Shown: one piece after another, positions 44,528-57,072 of the stretch
How the letters are laid out: every line of letters begins with the position of its first letter
Position numbering within the stretch: the first letter of the stretch is position 1
Assembly: GCA_950097015.1 (NCBI GenBank)
Contig: CATNEN010000001.1
Coordinates: 25,867,501-25,931,500, forward strand
Reading direction: 5' to 3'
DNA length: 64,000 nt
Source: Macrostomum hystrix
Taxonomy: Eukaryota > Platyhelminthes > Macrostomidae
Made by a program: the position numbers and the translations under genes
Notes under the pieces: model-generated
Databases searched by the model: none
What the model saw: only the letters and a program-made list of their open reading frames with translations
What the model was told of the DNA's origin: nothing

Positions 44528-47500
44528 ATGAGACGATTCCAAGAAATCAAAGAAGAGAAAGTGCTTCCTGACTGGACACCACAGGAACTGAAGAAAATTG
44601 CCAAGGTGTATAATAAGCAAACATCGTCCATTTATTATCTGGACCTAGAGTTACCAGAAAACCGCTCAAGGAGCCATTCGGAGACCTCGGAAAGTACTTG
44701 TACAACTGAAGTGAGCTCGAAGCAAAATCGAAAATTTTCCTTCACTTGCCTGAAAAACCCAGACAATATTTTGCCAGCTCTCACACTGTTGTCAATGATT
44801 CTTGCTGTGCCAGTTGGTCTCTCGATTCACCGACTGGAGCCCAGCGAACTGACTGTCGAGCTTATCAGCCTACCGGGTGAATTGCTGATCAACATGCTCA
44901 ACCTGATGGTTTTTCCGTTGCTTTTCTCTTCACTAGTGTCCGGTTCGTGCTTGCTCGTGCTTTTCTGTTTGATAATTTTTACTTTTAGCTCAGAACGTAA
45001 GTGAGCAAGCAGTCGAACAACAGTAGGGTTTGGGAGTGGGAGAAAGCTTCTACTGGGAAGGGGGGGTTTTGCAGCCAATTATAAATGATCAGGGTTAGAG
45101 GTAAGAGGAGACACTCCCTGAGGACAGGGGTTGTTGCAGCCAATTATAAATGAGCAGGGTTAGAGGTAAGAGAAACACTCCCTGAGGACAAGGGTTTTTG
45201 CAGCCAATTATAAATGAGCAGGGTTAGAGGTAAGAGGAGACACTCCCTGAGGCCAGGGGTTGTTGCAGCCAATTATAAATGAGCTGGGCTAGAGGTGAGA
45301 GAAGACACTCCCTGAAGCCAGGGGTTGTTGCAGCCAATCATAAAGCATCCGGGAGTTAGGAGCTCAATATTGCAACCTTAAAACGCCGTAAAAAGTGCCT
45401 AAATAAGTGTCCAAAATTGACCTCTCACATTAAATTAAAACGCCAGGGTTCTCTAATCCGAAGATAAAATCTATAAACCGGATTTCCGTCTTCATAATGG
45501 TATATTTCTTCTTCTTGTGCTTGGCTGCTGTGTCAATCGGCATCATTCTAACGGTCATTATTCAGCCAGGCAACTATTACTTTAAAAAAGAACTCACGGC
45601 CAGAGGCTACGTGACCAATGAAAGCCAAAGCAGCGAAGTGCTTGAACATATGCTGGACCTAATACGGTGCGTTTCGAATTGTCAAATTTAAATTTGATGT
45701 TAATAATATATTCTAAATCATATCGAACCATCGTATGATTCTCGCTGGACTAGAATAAAATAGCAATCCAAATCGCTTGATACCTTCTGCATGGAGTAGA
45801 TTAGCAATCCAAATCCCTTGATACCTTCTGCATGGAGTAGATTAGCAATCCAAATCCATTGATACCTTTTTCATGGAGTAGATTAGCAATCCAAATCCAT
45901 TGATACATTCTGCATGGAGTAGATTAGCAATCCAAATCCCTTGATACCTTCTGCATGGAGTAGATTAGCAATTCAAATCCCTTGATACCTTCTGCATGGA
46001 GTAGATTAGCAATCCAAATCCCTTGATATCTTCTGCATGGAGCAGATTAGCAATCCAAATCCCTTGATACCTTCTGCATGGAGTAGATTAGCAATCCAAA
46101 TCCCTTGATACCTTCTGCATGGAGTAGATTAGCAATCCAAATTCATTGATGCTTTCTGCATGGAGTAGATTAGCAATCAAAATCCCTTGGTGCTTACTGC
46201 ATGGAGTAGATTAGCAATCCAAATCCCTTGGTGCTTTCTGCATGGAGTAGATTAGCAATCCAAATCCCTTGGTGCTTACTGCATGGAGTAGATTAGCAAT
46301 CCAAATCCCTTGATACCTTCTGCATGGAGTAGATTAGCAATCCAAATCCCTTGGTGCTTACTGCATGGAGTAGATTAGCAATCCAAATCCCTTGGTGCTT
46401 ACTGCATGGAGTAGATTAGCAATCCAAATCCCTTGGTGCTTACTGCATGGAGTAGATTAGCAATCCAAATCCCTTGGTGCTTACAATACAGAGTCGACCA
46501 ATAATAAATAAACTTACAGCTTATATTATCATTTGAGTCTCACTGCATGAGGTGCCACATTTCAGAAACATTATCCCAGATGGCTTACTTCAAGAAACAT
46601 TTCGCAAAAATAAATTTACTGTAAAATACAGCAATGACACAAATGGCTTAGTGCAGATCGAGAATAATTATGTTGAAGGGATGAACTTGCTGGGTAAGTT
46701 TTAAGTATCCTTATATGCTCAGTTAAATAATTGGCCTGTCACTAAGCCGCAACCCAACCCCAATTTCAGCTTGCGTCAGTTTCTCAATTTTCTTCGGTTT
46801 GGCGATAAAACGCTTGTCAAATCACACGGGAGACCTGATTGACCTGATGGTTGCCATCAACGACACTTGCTGCATGATGGTGCGGGTCATAACTTGGTGA
46901 GTCCTCGGTGCAATCTAATGACCAAAAAAGCAACTGACCCAATCTCTAACTGACCCAATCTCTAACTGACCCATTCTATAACTGACCCATCTCTAACTGA
47001 CCCAATCGCTAACTGACCCATTCTCTAACTGACCCAATCTCTAACTGACCCAATCTCTAACTGACGAAATCTCTAACTGACGAAATCTCTAACTGACCCA
47101 ATCTCTAACTGACCCAATCTCTAACTGACCCATTCTATAACTGACCCATCTCTAACTGACCCATTCTCTATCTGACCCAATCTCTAACTGACCCAATCTC
47201 TAACTGACCCATTCTATAACTGACCCATCTCTAACTGACCTAATCTATAACTGACCCATTCTCTAACTGACCCAATCTCTAACTGACCCAATCTCTAACT
47301 GACGAAATCTCTAACTGACAAAATCTCTAACTGACCCAATCTCTAACTGACCCAATCTCTAACTGACCCATTCTATAACTGACCCATCTCTAACTGACCC
47401 ATTCTCTAACTGACCCAATCTCTAACTGACCCATTCTCTAAGTGACCCAATCTCTAACTTACCCTATCTCTAACTGACCCAATCTTCAACTGACCCATTC

Positions 47501-50378
47501 TCTAACTGACCCAATATTTAACTGACCCAATCTCTAACTGACCCAATCTCTAATTGACCCATTCTATAACTGACCCAATCTCTAACTGACCCAATCTCTA
47601 ATTGACCCATTCTATAACTGACCCAATCTCTAACTGACCCAATCTCTAATTGACCCATTCTATAACTGACCAAATCTCTAACTGACCCAATCTCTATCTG
47701 ACCCAATCTCTAACTGACCCATTCTCTATCTGACCCAATCTCTAACTGACCCATCTCTATCTGACCCAATCTCTAACTGACCCAATCTCTAACTGACCCA
47801 ATCTCTATCTGACCCAATCTCTATCTGACCCAATCTCTATCTGACCCAATCTCTAACTGACCCATTCTCTAACTGACCAATCTCTAACTGACCCAATCTC
47901 TAACTGACCCAATCTCTATCTGACCCAATCTCTAACTGACCTAATCTCTATCTGACCCATTCTCTAACTGACCAATCTCTAACTGACCCAATCTCTAACT
48001 GACCCAATCTCTATCTGACCCAATCTCTAACTTACCCATCTCTATCTGACCCATCTCTAACTGACCCATCTCTATCTGACCCATCTCTAACTGACCCAAT
48101 CTCTAACTGACCCAATCTTTATCTGACCCAATCTCTAACTGATACATAACTAACCCAAACCACAACTGACGCAAGCATATGAGCCGTGGAAAAAATACAT
48201 TTCAAACTTATCTTATTTCAATGCAACGTTTTCAAGGGTTGCCATTTAAACTTCCATCTAACCTCTCACCCCACTAAACCAAGGTACACACCGGTTGGGG
48301 TGTTCTCGTTACTGGTGATAACTACATTGGAAATGAATAAATGGAGCGATGTACCATATTCTAAAGAGATGTTTCAACAACTTGGCTACTTCTTACTGAC
48401 TGTGTTAACTGGCTTTGTATTGCAAACATGCCTTCAGGCATTGTCCTACCTGGTTCTGGTTAACAGGAGTCCGATCAAAATTTTTCTGGGCACCTTCCAG
48501 GCTTGTGTGACGTCTTTTGGCACCGCATCCTCAGCTGCCACCCTGCCGATCACTTTCCATTGCACTGAGGACAAGCTGGGCATTGATAAGAGAATCACTA
48601 AAATTGTGCTGCCCATTGGTACAGCAGTAAACATGAACGCAGCTGCGATGTACATGGCTGCGTTTGGTGTTTTCATGGCACAGGTTTTTGACATCAGACT
48701 TACCCCTGTTCGGATAATAGCCACCAGGTGAGAAGTACTGTGTCACCTGCTAGACTTGAGTGTCACCTGTTAGACTGGAGTGTCACCTGCAAGACTGGAG
48801 TGTCACCTGTTAGACTTGAGTGTCACCTGTTAGACTGGATTACCACCTGTTAGACTGGAGTGACAATATCAATGCAAATATTGTTTAAAGACTCATCTCT
48901 TACTCAGTTCAACCCAGCAAAATATCGCTATATCAATCCGCAGCTTTCTAGCAATGATTGCTTCTGTTAGCACGCCTGGCGTACCTGGTGGCATTGCATA
49001 TACAATAGGAATTGTGGCCTCTACTTTTGGCTTTCCGGCCTTAGCCGCATTTTACACTTGGGTTTGGACATGGCCAGTTGACTGGATAATGTGAGAGTCG
49101 CATTTCTCTTTAATTAAACTTTCTACTTAAGGAGCTCGTAGAAAGGCAGACGGGCTTCCTGTGCTTCAAGGCTGTAATATTAAACAATAAGTCAAGAATA
49201 TTAAATAATAAAGTTTGACCAGCCAGTGAAGTCATTAGGACAGCACGAGCATCATCCGCCCCAACTTTTGTTTTGAACTGAAACGTCAGACAGAAGCCGC
49301 TCTTCAGACTATGCACGCTAACCAGAGACGACCAACCGTTGTATGTAGACGTCAGTGTTTGACCAGGACCGAGAATAGTTTCATTATGATTTTCCTGAAT
49401 GGGAACTCTTACTTGAGTCGCTTTCTACAGTTTTGCTTTGTAGAAAACTGGTGTTTAAGGATCGTTCGTATTTTATGTTTAGAAGACATGAAGCGAAAAG
49501 GAGTGATGTCCTTTGTAGTACCAGTTACATGCAGTATCCTTTCTCTTTTTAGCTGCAGTGACAACACTTCCAACTGACTTAATATTCTATTTGTTTTCGC
49601 TTACAACCTTCAAGATCTTAGCACCCTGTGACCCTGTGCGATTATATCAGCAATACCGAGGCCAGAACATTCTTTCCTTGGACCCGTGGCGAAGTGCCCG
49701 GATCCACGTCTCATTAGATGAAGTTCCTCCTTATCGTAGTACCCCTAAGTACCCTAGCTCTAACGCATAGACAATCTATGCAATGTAGCATTTATTTTCT
49801 AACTCGTGGATCTCAGCGAATCTGAATGGATTAAGTCTCATTCTAACTGGTAGGTATCTGTCTTGCAGTGTTAGTAACAAGCGGTCACTACAATCACATA
49901 CCTCAAAAGCTGACTTACGAGTAAATAATACCGTGTCTGCACAAATTATAACCCCCAAAATTGCAGAGATAGATTCGGCACAGTCGTCAATGTCATGGGC
50001 GATGTCTTTTGTGCCGCGATTCTGCAGCACATTTGCACATTGGATGAAGAGAGCCCCTCGGAGATTCCGAACAGCGACATGGCTGAGGAGTTAAAAGAAA
50101 TTGACGAAGGTAAGTTAACAAAAAAGAATACTTTTTAAATAAGAGTACTAGTTAACAGCTTCTTGCAAATCGTTTGTAGTCTTTGGATCTTTTATAAGAT
50201 CAAACTGTACATCTGTCTCATCTAGCTATTCGTCTGTCTGAGTATTTAAGCAATTCTTATTTTAATACATCAGAAACATTCTGATGAATACATAAAATGA
50301 ACCCGATGCTTTCATGTAACCCCTGCTATTACATTTTCAGATCCCACTGATCAATCACCGCGTGGCAATGACATTTAG
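44528..50378 (+). CDS. SLC1-family (EAAT-like) amino-acid transporter, divergent
   Basis: SLC1 proteins are trimeric sodium-coupled carriers for glutamate or neutral amino acids in the plasma membrane. Eight GT-AG exons join in phase: 44528-44942, 45447-45666, 46566-46693, 46770-46896, 48284-48727, 48944-49090, 49967-50109 and 50341-50378 (1,662 nt, 553 aa). Family landmarks: hydrophilic N-terminus, TM1 from about residue 80, SLPGELLINMLNLMVFPLL, VIIQPGNYYF, YVEGMNLLG, TPVGVF, the HP1 motif SFGTASSAATLPITF, and TM8 DRFGTVVNVMGD. The extracellular insert is short. Odd points: the usual NMDGT of TM7 reads NMNAA (413-417), and the substrate-contacting Arg of the DR-x-R-T motif is Gly498. The start at 44528 (good -3 A) is preferred to an in-frame ATG at 44345, since the extra residues look unlike the family. 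A GC-rich stretch at 44,260-44,310 may be promoter. Substrate cannot be predicted. Confidence 0.92.
45062..45355 (+). repeat. ~66-bp tandem repeat in SLC1 intron 1
   Basis: Five copies of a unit containing acactccctgaggacagggg and gcagccaattataaatgagc. Confidence 0.93.
45735..46490 (+). repeat. 41-bp minisatellite in SLC1 intron 2
   Basis: About 18 copies of a 41-bp unit containing agattagcaatccaaatccc and ttctgcatggagt. Two variant forms (tgatacc and tggtgct) are grouped in blocks. Confidence 0.95.
46915..48165 (+). repeat. 16-bp minisatellite in SLC1 intron 4
   Basis: Roughly 78 copies of AATCTCTAACTGACCC with ttctata and tctctat variants. They fill nearly the whole 1.39-kb intron. Confidence 0.95.
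48738..48872 (+). repeat. 20-bp tandem repeat in SLC1 intron 5
   Basis: About six copies of GTGTCACCTGTTAGACTGGA, beginning 10 bp after the donor site. Confidence 0.9.
49091..49966 (+). other. SLC1 intron 6
   Basis: 876 bp between the TM7-8 exon and the TM8 exon. Unlike introns 1, 2, 4 and 5 it has no tandem repeat. Small open frames inside lack domain evidence. Confidence 0.7.
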
Positions 50379-50703
50379 AGTCACCAAAACAGAGATAATA
50401 CTGTGGTTTTTGCGAAAATGTCTGTACTTTTTAATACGTATGTTTGCCGCTTTCTTTTAATTCTCAGTGAAATACACAAAATGCTCGAGCACAAAGCATT
50501 ATCGACACATTTTCTTGCTTGTCGTCAATATTCTTATCATAATATGACAATTATATATAGTTGCATTCAATTTTCAAGAAAAAATAACTAAATACCTATT
50601 AGTATTATACTAGCAAGTTTTGCCCCCCTTCGGGGAGCAGAAATATTTTTAATTCGTCTTCTATATACTTTTTAGCAGCTGTATTTTCAGCTTTTTGAGG
50701 CTA

Positions 50704-51388
50704 AAATGATCACCCAGTTGACAATGATCCCCCAGTTGACAATGATACCCCCGTTGACAATGATCCCCCAGTTGACGATTTTCCCCCAGTTGACAATGAT
50801 CCCCCAGTTGACAATGATCCCCAGTTGACAATGATCCCCCAGTTGACAATTTTCCCCCAGTTGACAATGATCCCCCAGTTGACAATGATCCCCCAGTTGA
50901 CAATTTTCCCCCAGTTGACCATGATCCCCCAGTTGAAAATCGTCCCCCCAGTTGACAATGATACCCCAGTTGATAATGTTCCTCCAGTTGACAATGATCA
51001 CCCAGTTGACAATGATCACCCAGTTGACAATGATGCCCGAGTTGACAATGATACCCCAGTTGACAATGATCCCCCAGTTGACAATGATACCCCAGTTGAC
51101 AATGATCCCCCAGTTGACAATTTTTCCCCAGTTGACAATGATCCCCCAGTTGACAATGATACCCCAGTTGACAATGATCCCCCAGTTGACAATTTCCCAC
51201 CCCCCCAGTTGACAATGATCCCCAGTTGACAATGATCCCCCAGTTGTTGATGATCACCCAGTTGACAATGATCCCCCCGTTGACAATGATCCCCCAGTTG
51301 ACAATGATCTCCCAGTTGACATTGATCCCCCAGTTGACAACGATCCCCCAGTTGACCATGATCCCCCCAGTTGACGATTATCCCCCAG
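50704..51388 (-). repeat. 18-bp minisatellite, Helitron copy 2
   Basis: CCCAGTTGACAATGATCC units, reverse complement of the 11.8-12.7 kb array, without the 442-bp higher-order duplication seen there. Confidence 0.95.
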
Positions 51389-52098
51389 TTCTGGTTTAGC
51401 CATGATTCAAACGCTGGGTTAGCCATGATTCAAGCTCTGGTTTAGCCATGATTCTAACTCTGGTTGGCTATGATTCAAACTCTCGTTGGTCATGATTCAA
51501 ACTCTCGTTGGTCATGATTCAAACTCTGGTTGGTCATGATTGAAACTCTGGTTTAGCCATAATTAAGACTCTATTTTAGCCATGATTCAAACTCTGGTTT
51601 AGCCTTAATTCAAACTCTGGTTAAGCCATGATTCAAACTCTGGTTTAGCCATGATTCAAACATTAATTTTGCCATGATTCAAACTCTGGTTTAGCCATGA
51701 TTCAAACGCTGGGTTAGCCATGATTCAAACTCTGGTTTAGCCATGATTCAAACTCGGGTTTTGCAATGATTCAAACTCGGGTTTTGCAATGATTTAAACT
51801 CGGGTTTTGCCATGATTCAAACTCTGGTTTTGCCATGACTTAATGTTTGGTTTAGCCATGATTCAGACTCTGGTTTAGCCATGATTCAGACTCTGGTTTA
51901 GCCATGATTCAAATTCTGGTTTAGCCATGATTCAAACTCTGGTTTAGCCATGATTCAAACTCTCGTTGGCCATGATTCAAACTCTGGATGGCTATGATTC
52001 AAACTCTCGTTGGCCATGATTCAAACTCTCGTTGGCCATGATTCAAACTCTGGATGGCTATGATTCAAACTCTCGTTGGCCATGATTCAAACCCTGAG
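51389..52098 (-). repeat. 23-bp minisatellite, Helitron copy 2
   Basis: GCCATGATTCAAACTCTGG units, reverse complement of the 10.5-11.6 kb array. Shortened variants (ctcgttggccatg) are frequent. Confidence 0.95.
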
Positions 52099-52294
52099 TT
52101 TGAATTTTCCGCCGTCTTTCTGGCCGTAGCCGTAGCCGTCAGCGTAGACGTAGCCGGCGTCTTCGAAGGCGACAGCGGCGACGGTGGCAGCTGCTGGCTG
52201 CGGCGGCGTGGCCCTAGGCGGCGACGGCGAATCGCGACGCGTCTAGTCGATGGACAGGGCGAGGGCGAGTATTTGTCAGTAGGCTAAAATGTTG

Positions 52295-55200
52295 TGATGT
52301 GGAGTGTGCTACGGGAATCGAGTGGGAATGTGAGCCAGCAGAATTTTTCGAATTTTTAGCAATTTATAATCGCGACCCAACAAGCAGCTGGCCACAAGAA
52401 CAAGATCATTAATCTTAGGACGAATCCCCTCTCCCTGGATCTGTTCTAGACCCCCATAGAAGTGACTGATCGCGGGCCATAACTTTATTGTATGAGCTAG
52501 TTTAGGTCATAATTCCCCTCCAAACCGCGATCAGATATCGGAAATCACTCAGGCATCTCAAGTGATCAATAATTCTTCATGTCCCCACTTCTTTAGTGTA
52601 GTCCGAGCCCATCTCGATTATATGACTTTTCCTCTTAGATACATGTAATGTCACTGTAGGCAGGTCGGCGCCTGCGCTTCCCATTGTCCTGGCGGAGTAA
52701 CAATTATTGGCCGACTGCCGGCGGCTGCTCATAAAGGAGCATCTGTCGTTTCTCGCCGCCGGTTCATTGGGTAATCGGGGCGGCCATCGCCGCTTCGATT
52801 CCTCGATGACAGGCTGGCGCGGATGTGGGTTATTTTGATGAATGTCGTGGTTGGCGTGCTGCAGGACTATTTAAGCAAGCGCGATGCGCTGCTCCCTCTT
52901 GGACCCGGGCTCAGACCCGGAAACCGGACCTTCCCTCCGCAAACTTGCGACTCCCTCGGACCCGTGGGCTCACCTTAGTCCGCGGACTCCTGAAGCCGAG
53001 TCCCTTTACCTACTTCGGAGTCTAACTCCACCAACTTAGGGCTTAGACCCTAGAGCTTTAAGCTCAACTAGCGCTTACAGGCCCATTGCCTGTCTATAAG
53101 CCCCGAATAGGGCAAGCCACCTCTTTAGGTGAGCTCTCAAATTGCGCTTTGCGCCCGCCAGTGTTTTGGCCCCTGCCAGCCCACAGTTAGCTTTCTCCTT
53201 TCCCTTTCCTCGCTAATCTTGCACTGCCCCTCCCTCGAGAACTACAGGCCTGCAGCACGCGACCGGCACTTCAGCTAAGTAACCCGCGTAGCGGCCGTTA
53301 ATTGTTACTTCTAAGGGACTTTTACTTCTAGCTAGGCGGCACAATAGTGGGGAAGGGCATCGGGAATTTCAGCATAATACACTAGTCATTGCTAGCCAAC
53401 TATTTCACATTAGGCCAATTTAATTACAATTTAAATTCATTCCTTGTCCGCCTCTATTTTTATTTCTCTGTTAGACAGCTCTCCTTTTTGAGTGGCTAAT
53501 CTTCTAGGGGATGGGCTCTGGTGATGCCGAGCTGAAGGCTGCGGCAGGAAGACACTGTAAGCGCGTACGAGAGTAATAAGGAGCTAGTGTAATAAAATGA
53601 ATGTCCTAGCTGGAGCGTGAGGAATTTAAAGCTAGCGACTATTCACTATTCACCGGGGTCGGTGTCCTACCAATCGGTTCAATAGCAGCAGGGAATCTGG
53701 AATTAAATAGTGTTAGAGACTGGTAGCGAGCGAAGTGGAATAGATAAGCGATGAGACCCGTGTCGTCCCCCGGCCCGGCGAAACTCCCAATGAAAAAGAA
53801 TAACACAGTGTGAACACAAGACTCGAATAATTTGATTAGAAGTGATTTGATCAGCTGTGACTCAGATACGAATAGGAATTACTTTGAATATAGTTTACTT
53901 GACTTAAAAGTTATACTGACAGAATAGATGTTCGCACAGAAATAAATTATAGCGCGCTCACAGTGAGAAGCAAGTCTGGCCTAACAATTTGGATATAACA
54001 ATTTTACCTAACTGGCCTGATCCGCGCCCTACTCTTCCCGAGAGGCTCCGGTTGTCTCTGCTTTCAGCGCTGCCCCGACAAATCCTATCGGTTGGCACTC
54101 CTTCTGCCGGACGGCGGAGTCTCCGAAGAGAGCACGTACTGACTTCGACAACCAGCGCCTATCTAGACCACCCTTGTCAGCGGCGCACTCTCAAGACGCG
54201 TAGCGCCGAAAGCTACCTAACTGAACAAGCGGAGCGTGGTCGGGCGGGGAAGGACAAAACAAGTGGACTTAATTTGCTGGCGCGTGCTTCTCACAGTGTG
54301 AGGCGAATTGATAATTTGCACGTGCTTCTCACAGTGTGAGGCGGATTGCAGAAAAAGATAATTTTGGACTACCAAAAACACGCTTCGTTATATAGAGTCA
54401 ATTCAACCCCAAACTAGGTCGATCGGCGAGGTGGATGCCTGGCTGTAGCTTGAGCCAAGGTGACAAATCACAGTAGACTAGCGACCGCCGTTCTGAGCCC
54501 CGGGGTTGCTTCTTGCCGAGGGTAGACAGGTAGTGAGGCCAGGTCGCTCGCTGATTGGCCGGGACCGTAGCCCAGGGGTAGCGCTCGCGGGGTGGTGGGC
54601 GTCCGTTCCCCCAGCTGGTCCGGCCCGGCTTGGCGTGGGTGACTCTTAGCAAAAAACACACGCGTCTAAAAATAGATAATTAAGCACTGAAAAATAACAC
54701 GGGGAGATAGAAGTACAAACAAGCTGACACTACACTAGGGATTCGCGAGCAGATGCGGAGGTAGCATGTGCATTTCTTTCCAGGGGGTGGGGGGAATCCT
54801 TGGCCGGCTTTCCTTCTCCCTCTTGGGCGGGCTCACAAGTGTACGTGTCGAACTCCCTTTCCAATGGAGTTTTCCCCTTATCGCCCTATCATATCATATC
54901 ATATCATATCATTCTGGCTATGGATTCTCATTCGAGTTCTTAGTACCACCTTTCTAGACTCCTGTGGCGCGAATTCAGGAATCCCCTTTGAGGCGTGTCT
55001 CATTCCATTCTGGGGCTCTCACCCCAGTCTAAAACGGAAGTTGCAGAATGCCCTATTTTTCGGCTTGTCTAGATCTGCGTGATAAACTAGGAGCTGTGTA
55101 CTCCGGGACCCAAGTTCCCAAATGCCTGCGGTGGCAACGTAGGCGCATTGGGTGGTGGCGCTACCCTAGATCATCTATTCGCTTTGCCGATAGCCTTTCC

Positions 55201-55600
55201 GCAGTTCTGTGGCAAGAGCCTAGACCAGTTCGACCACCGCTACCAAAGCTAGGAGTCAGTGGCGTACCGCACTACTGACGACAGTAGGCTACCTAGCCCT
55301 GTCTTGTCCGATTCCGGATAATACGACGCCCCCGTTAGACTTTTCGCCGGTTTCGAGCATAGCTTGGGGTAAGCACGGCAGTCATGCCTGTGGCCTATGG
55401 GACGAGTGGGACTGGCCAGCCTGAGGCCAAAAGGACCACTCCCTGCATCCATCGAACCTCCTCGTCTCCTCTTTCCTCCTTACCCTCTCTCGGCGGCATC
55501 TCGCGAGTAGCCAGGCAGATAGCCATTCGACTCCATCGCCATCTCCAAGCTCCCACCTTTCACGAGGGCAGGTCAGTGGCTTGCAAAACTCCCTAACCAT
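52295..55600 (+). mobile_element. Second copy of the 2.37-kb noncoding element, with nested insertion
   Basis: It begins TGATGTGGAGTGTGCTACGG like the minus-strand start of 16578-18947 and stays alignable, with substitutions and small gaps, to aaccat near 55,600. A 1,147-bp insertion interrupts it at 53,588-54,734. The last ~37 bp of copy 1 have no match here, and a target duplication could not be found. No coding capacity. Confidence 0.8.
53588..54734 (+). mobile_element. 1,147-bp insertion flanked by CTAG (solo-LTR-like)
   Basis: Copy 1 reads through continuously (gaagctagggattcgcgag), whereas here ctag at 53584-53587 and 54735-54738 flank an insert beginning TGTAATAAAATG and ending GACACTACA. 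A 4-bp duplication with TGT...ACA ends suggests a solo LTR. Inside, cttctcacagtgtgaggcg occurs twice (54,289 and 54,325), with a related ctcacagtgagaagc at 53,957. Only one copy exists in the window. Confidence 0.6.
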
Positions 55601-56298
55601 TTCAGTTGTCAAAATTTCATTGGCTACAAGAGTTCACGCGCTATGTGGCTCGGGTGGTTTGAAAAGGCGTGCCCCGCTATTTTCTAAATATAGCAACGAA
55701 AGCCAATGGGCGCGGTAAGCGCTTTTATTAAGAGGAACTACCTGCTGGAATCAGCCATGCCGTACAAAAATCAGACTACTCAAGTAGTGCAAAAGAGTGC
55801 GTGCAACTACCGAGAAATCAAATTTTCGTAACCGTTCCGGTGCAGGTCCTGGCAATAGATAGTAGATAGCGAGAAAGAGCGAGCAAAGCGAGCTCTTTCG
55901 AGATTGCTTGCCGCAGCCAATCAAGCTGAAAGCACGCACACAAGATCACCGGAAACGATTAAGGCAGCTGGAAAACCAATGGGCGCGGCTGTCACTTTCA
56001 ACGGGACCAGAATTGATAATTTGTATTAGATCGCAATGTGGTTAACTTATTTTTATAAAATCCGTGTTCTCCTGACATTCTAAGCCACGAAGTGGCGACT
56101 AATTGGATAATGCAATAACTTTGCCCCGTCCAAAACAGAGACGCAATAAAGCTACATTTGGCCGATGCTGCTAGGCCAATAAAGAACTCCAAAGCATCCA
56201 AGGAGAAGCGGAGAGCCACATCTCAGCTACTGCCGGGTGCCGCGATTGGATCTACGGGCATGTTAAAACGCTCGAAAGATGAAAAATTCCGCGAGCTA
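55601..56298. other. Intergenic region upstream of WSC-A
   Basis: No gene. A short inverted repeat with a GAGCAAAGCGAGC loop lies at 55,868-55,902, resembling the loops of the recombinase-associated hairpins. Confidence 0.5.
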
Positions 56299-56334
56299 GC
56301 ATTGGCTGTCGGAAAACCTGACACTTTATAAGCA
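56299..56334 (+). promoter_or_regulatory. Core promoter of WSC-A
   Basis: An inverted CCAAT box (attggctg, 56301-56308) is followed by TTTATAAGC (56325-56333), about 35 bp before the ATG. The 5' UTR would therefore be very short. Confidence 0.55.
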
Positions 56335-56364
56335 TTTAGCTTTCTTACTTACATTTCTCTAGAA

Positions 56365-57072
56365 ATGTTTCGCAAGCAGGGCATTCTCACTGGCGCAGTC
56401 TCAGTGGCACTCCTGTTCTGTGTGGCAGCCAGGACAGTTGAGTTCTCCTATATCGGCTGCTTCGTTGACAACCCTGACAGGGACCTGAATGGACTGAGTG
56501 GCATCCTCAGCATCAGTGGGCTGGTAGTTGACACTGGCCGCATCAATTCAGCCAGCAACTCGCATGAGTTCTGCAGCAGCGTCTGCTCACTGGGCGGCTT
56601 TGCCTACTTCGGTGTGCAGTTCAGATTGAATTGCTGGTGTGGCAACTCATTCGGCGCACACAGAAAAGCTAGTGACAGCGACTGCAACATGACGTGCACT
56701 GGAAACCCGCTGCAGAAGTGCGGAGCGGCCTGGAGGAACTCGATTTTTGCCCTCTCGTACCCCAGTGAGTTGTCTTTAAATGCCTGATATGATCTGACGG
56801 TCTCTGAAACGTTTCAATTCGCCTTCTTTTCAGTGAAAAACTTTTTCAAGCCAGCACCGAGGCCAGATAAGACTGTGGAAGCCACTCAGCAGACATTCTG
56901 GACGGTCCCGGCCTTGGTCGAGCTCGACTGCCTGTTTCAGCGCGAGGCCCAGGCTGCCAACTGTCAGGCTGTGATCTTCTCAGGCCAGCAGCAGCTGTGC
57001 CACCTGCTCCGGTTCGCCCACCCGCCCGCCAACCTGAGCAGCTCAACTGGAGACTACTACCTGCGTGGCTGA
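56365..57072 (+). CDS. Secreted WSC-domain protein, copy A
   Basis: WSC domains are small cysteine-rich, probably carbohydrate-binding modules of secreted or surface proteins. Two exons (56365-56764, 56834-57072; 69-nt GT-AG intron) encode 212 aa. Residues 1-22 are a signal peptide (VSVALLFCVAA). The WSC domain spans about 28-132 with eight cysteines (YIGCF, FCSSVCS, CWC, DCNMTC, KCG) and the typical GGFAYFGVQ strand. After a Pro-rich hinge (FKPAPRPDK) the second exon encodes about 60 residues with three cysteines (LDCLF, ANCQAV, LCHLL), possibly a short PAN/apple-like piece. No membrane anchor, so secreted. Paralogue of the gene at 62335-63054; intron position and phase are identical. Confidence 0.88.

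Larger units (their letters stand above)
50609..52098 (-). mobile_element. Second Helitron-like copy (inverted)
   Basis: Read on the minus strand, the 18-bp and 23-bp arrays occur in the same order relative to the 3' hairpin as in 9897-12832. The end gives the same TGCTCCCCGAAGGGGGGCA hairpin, aaaacttg and CTAGT (50609-50613 on the plus strand). The approximately 100 bp between array and hairpin is about 85% similar by eye (agctgctaaaaagtata). The 5' end is not recognised: the array runs into a GC-rich stretch (52,100-52,260) unlike copy 1. Probably 5'-truncated or recombined. Confidence 0.8.

Noticed and set aside
50661-51426. Open frame of 232 codons on the minus strand
   Set aside because: Same minisatellite artefact in the second Helitron copy.
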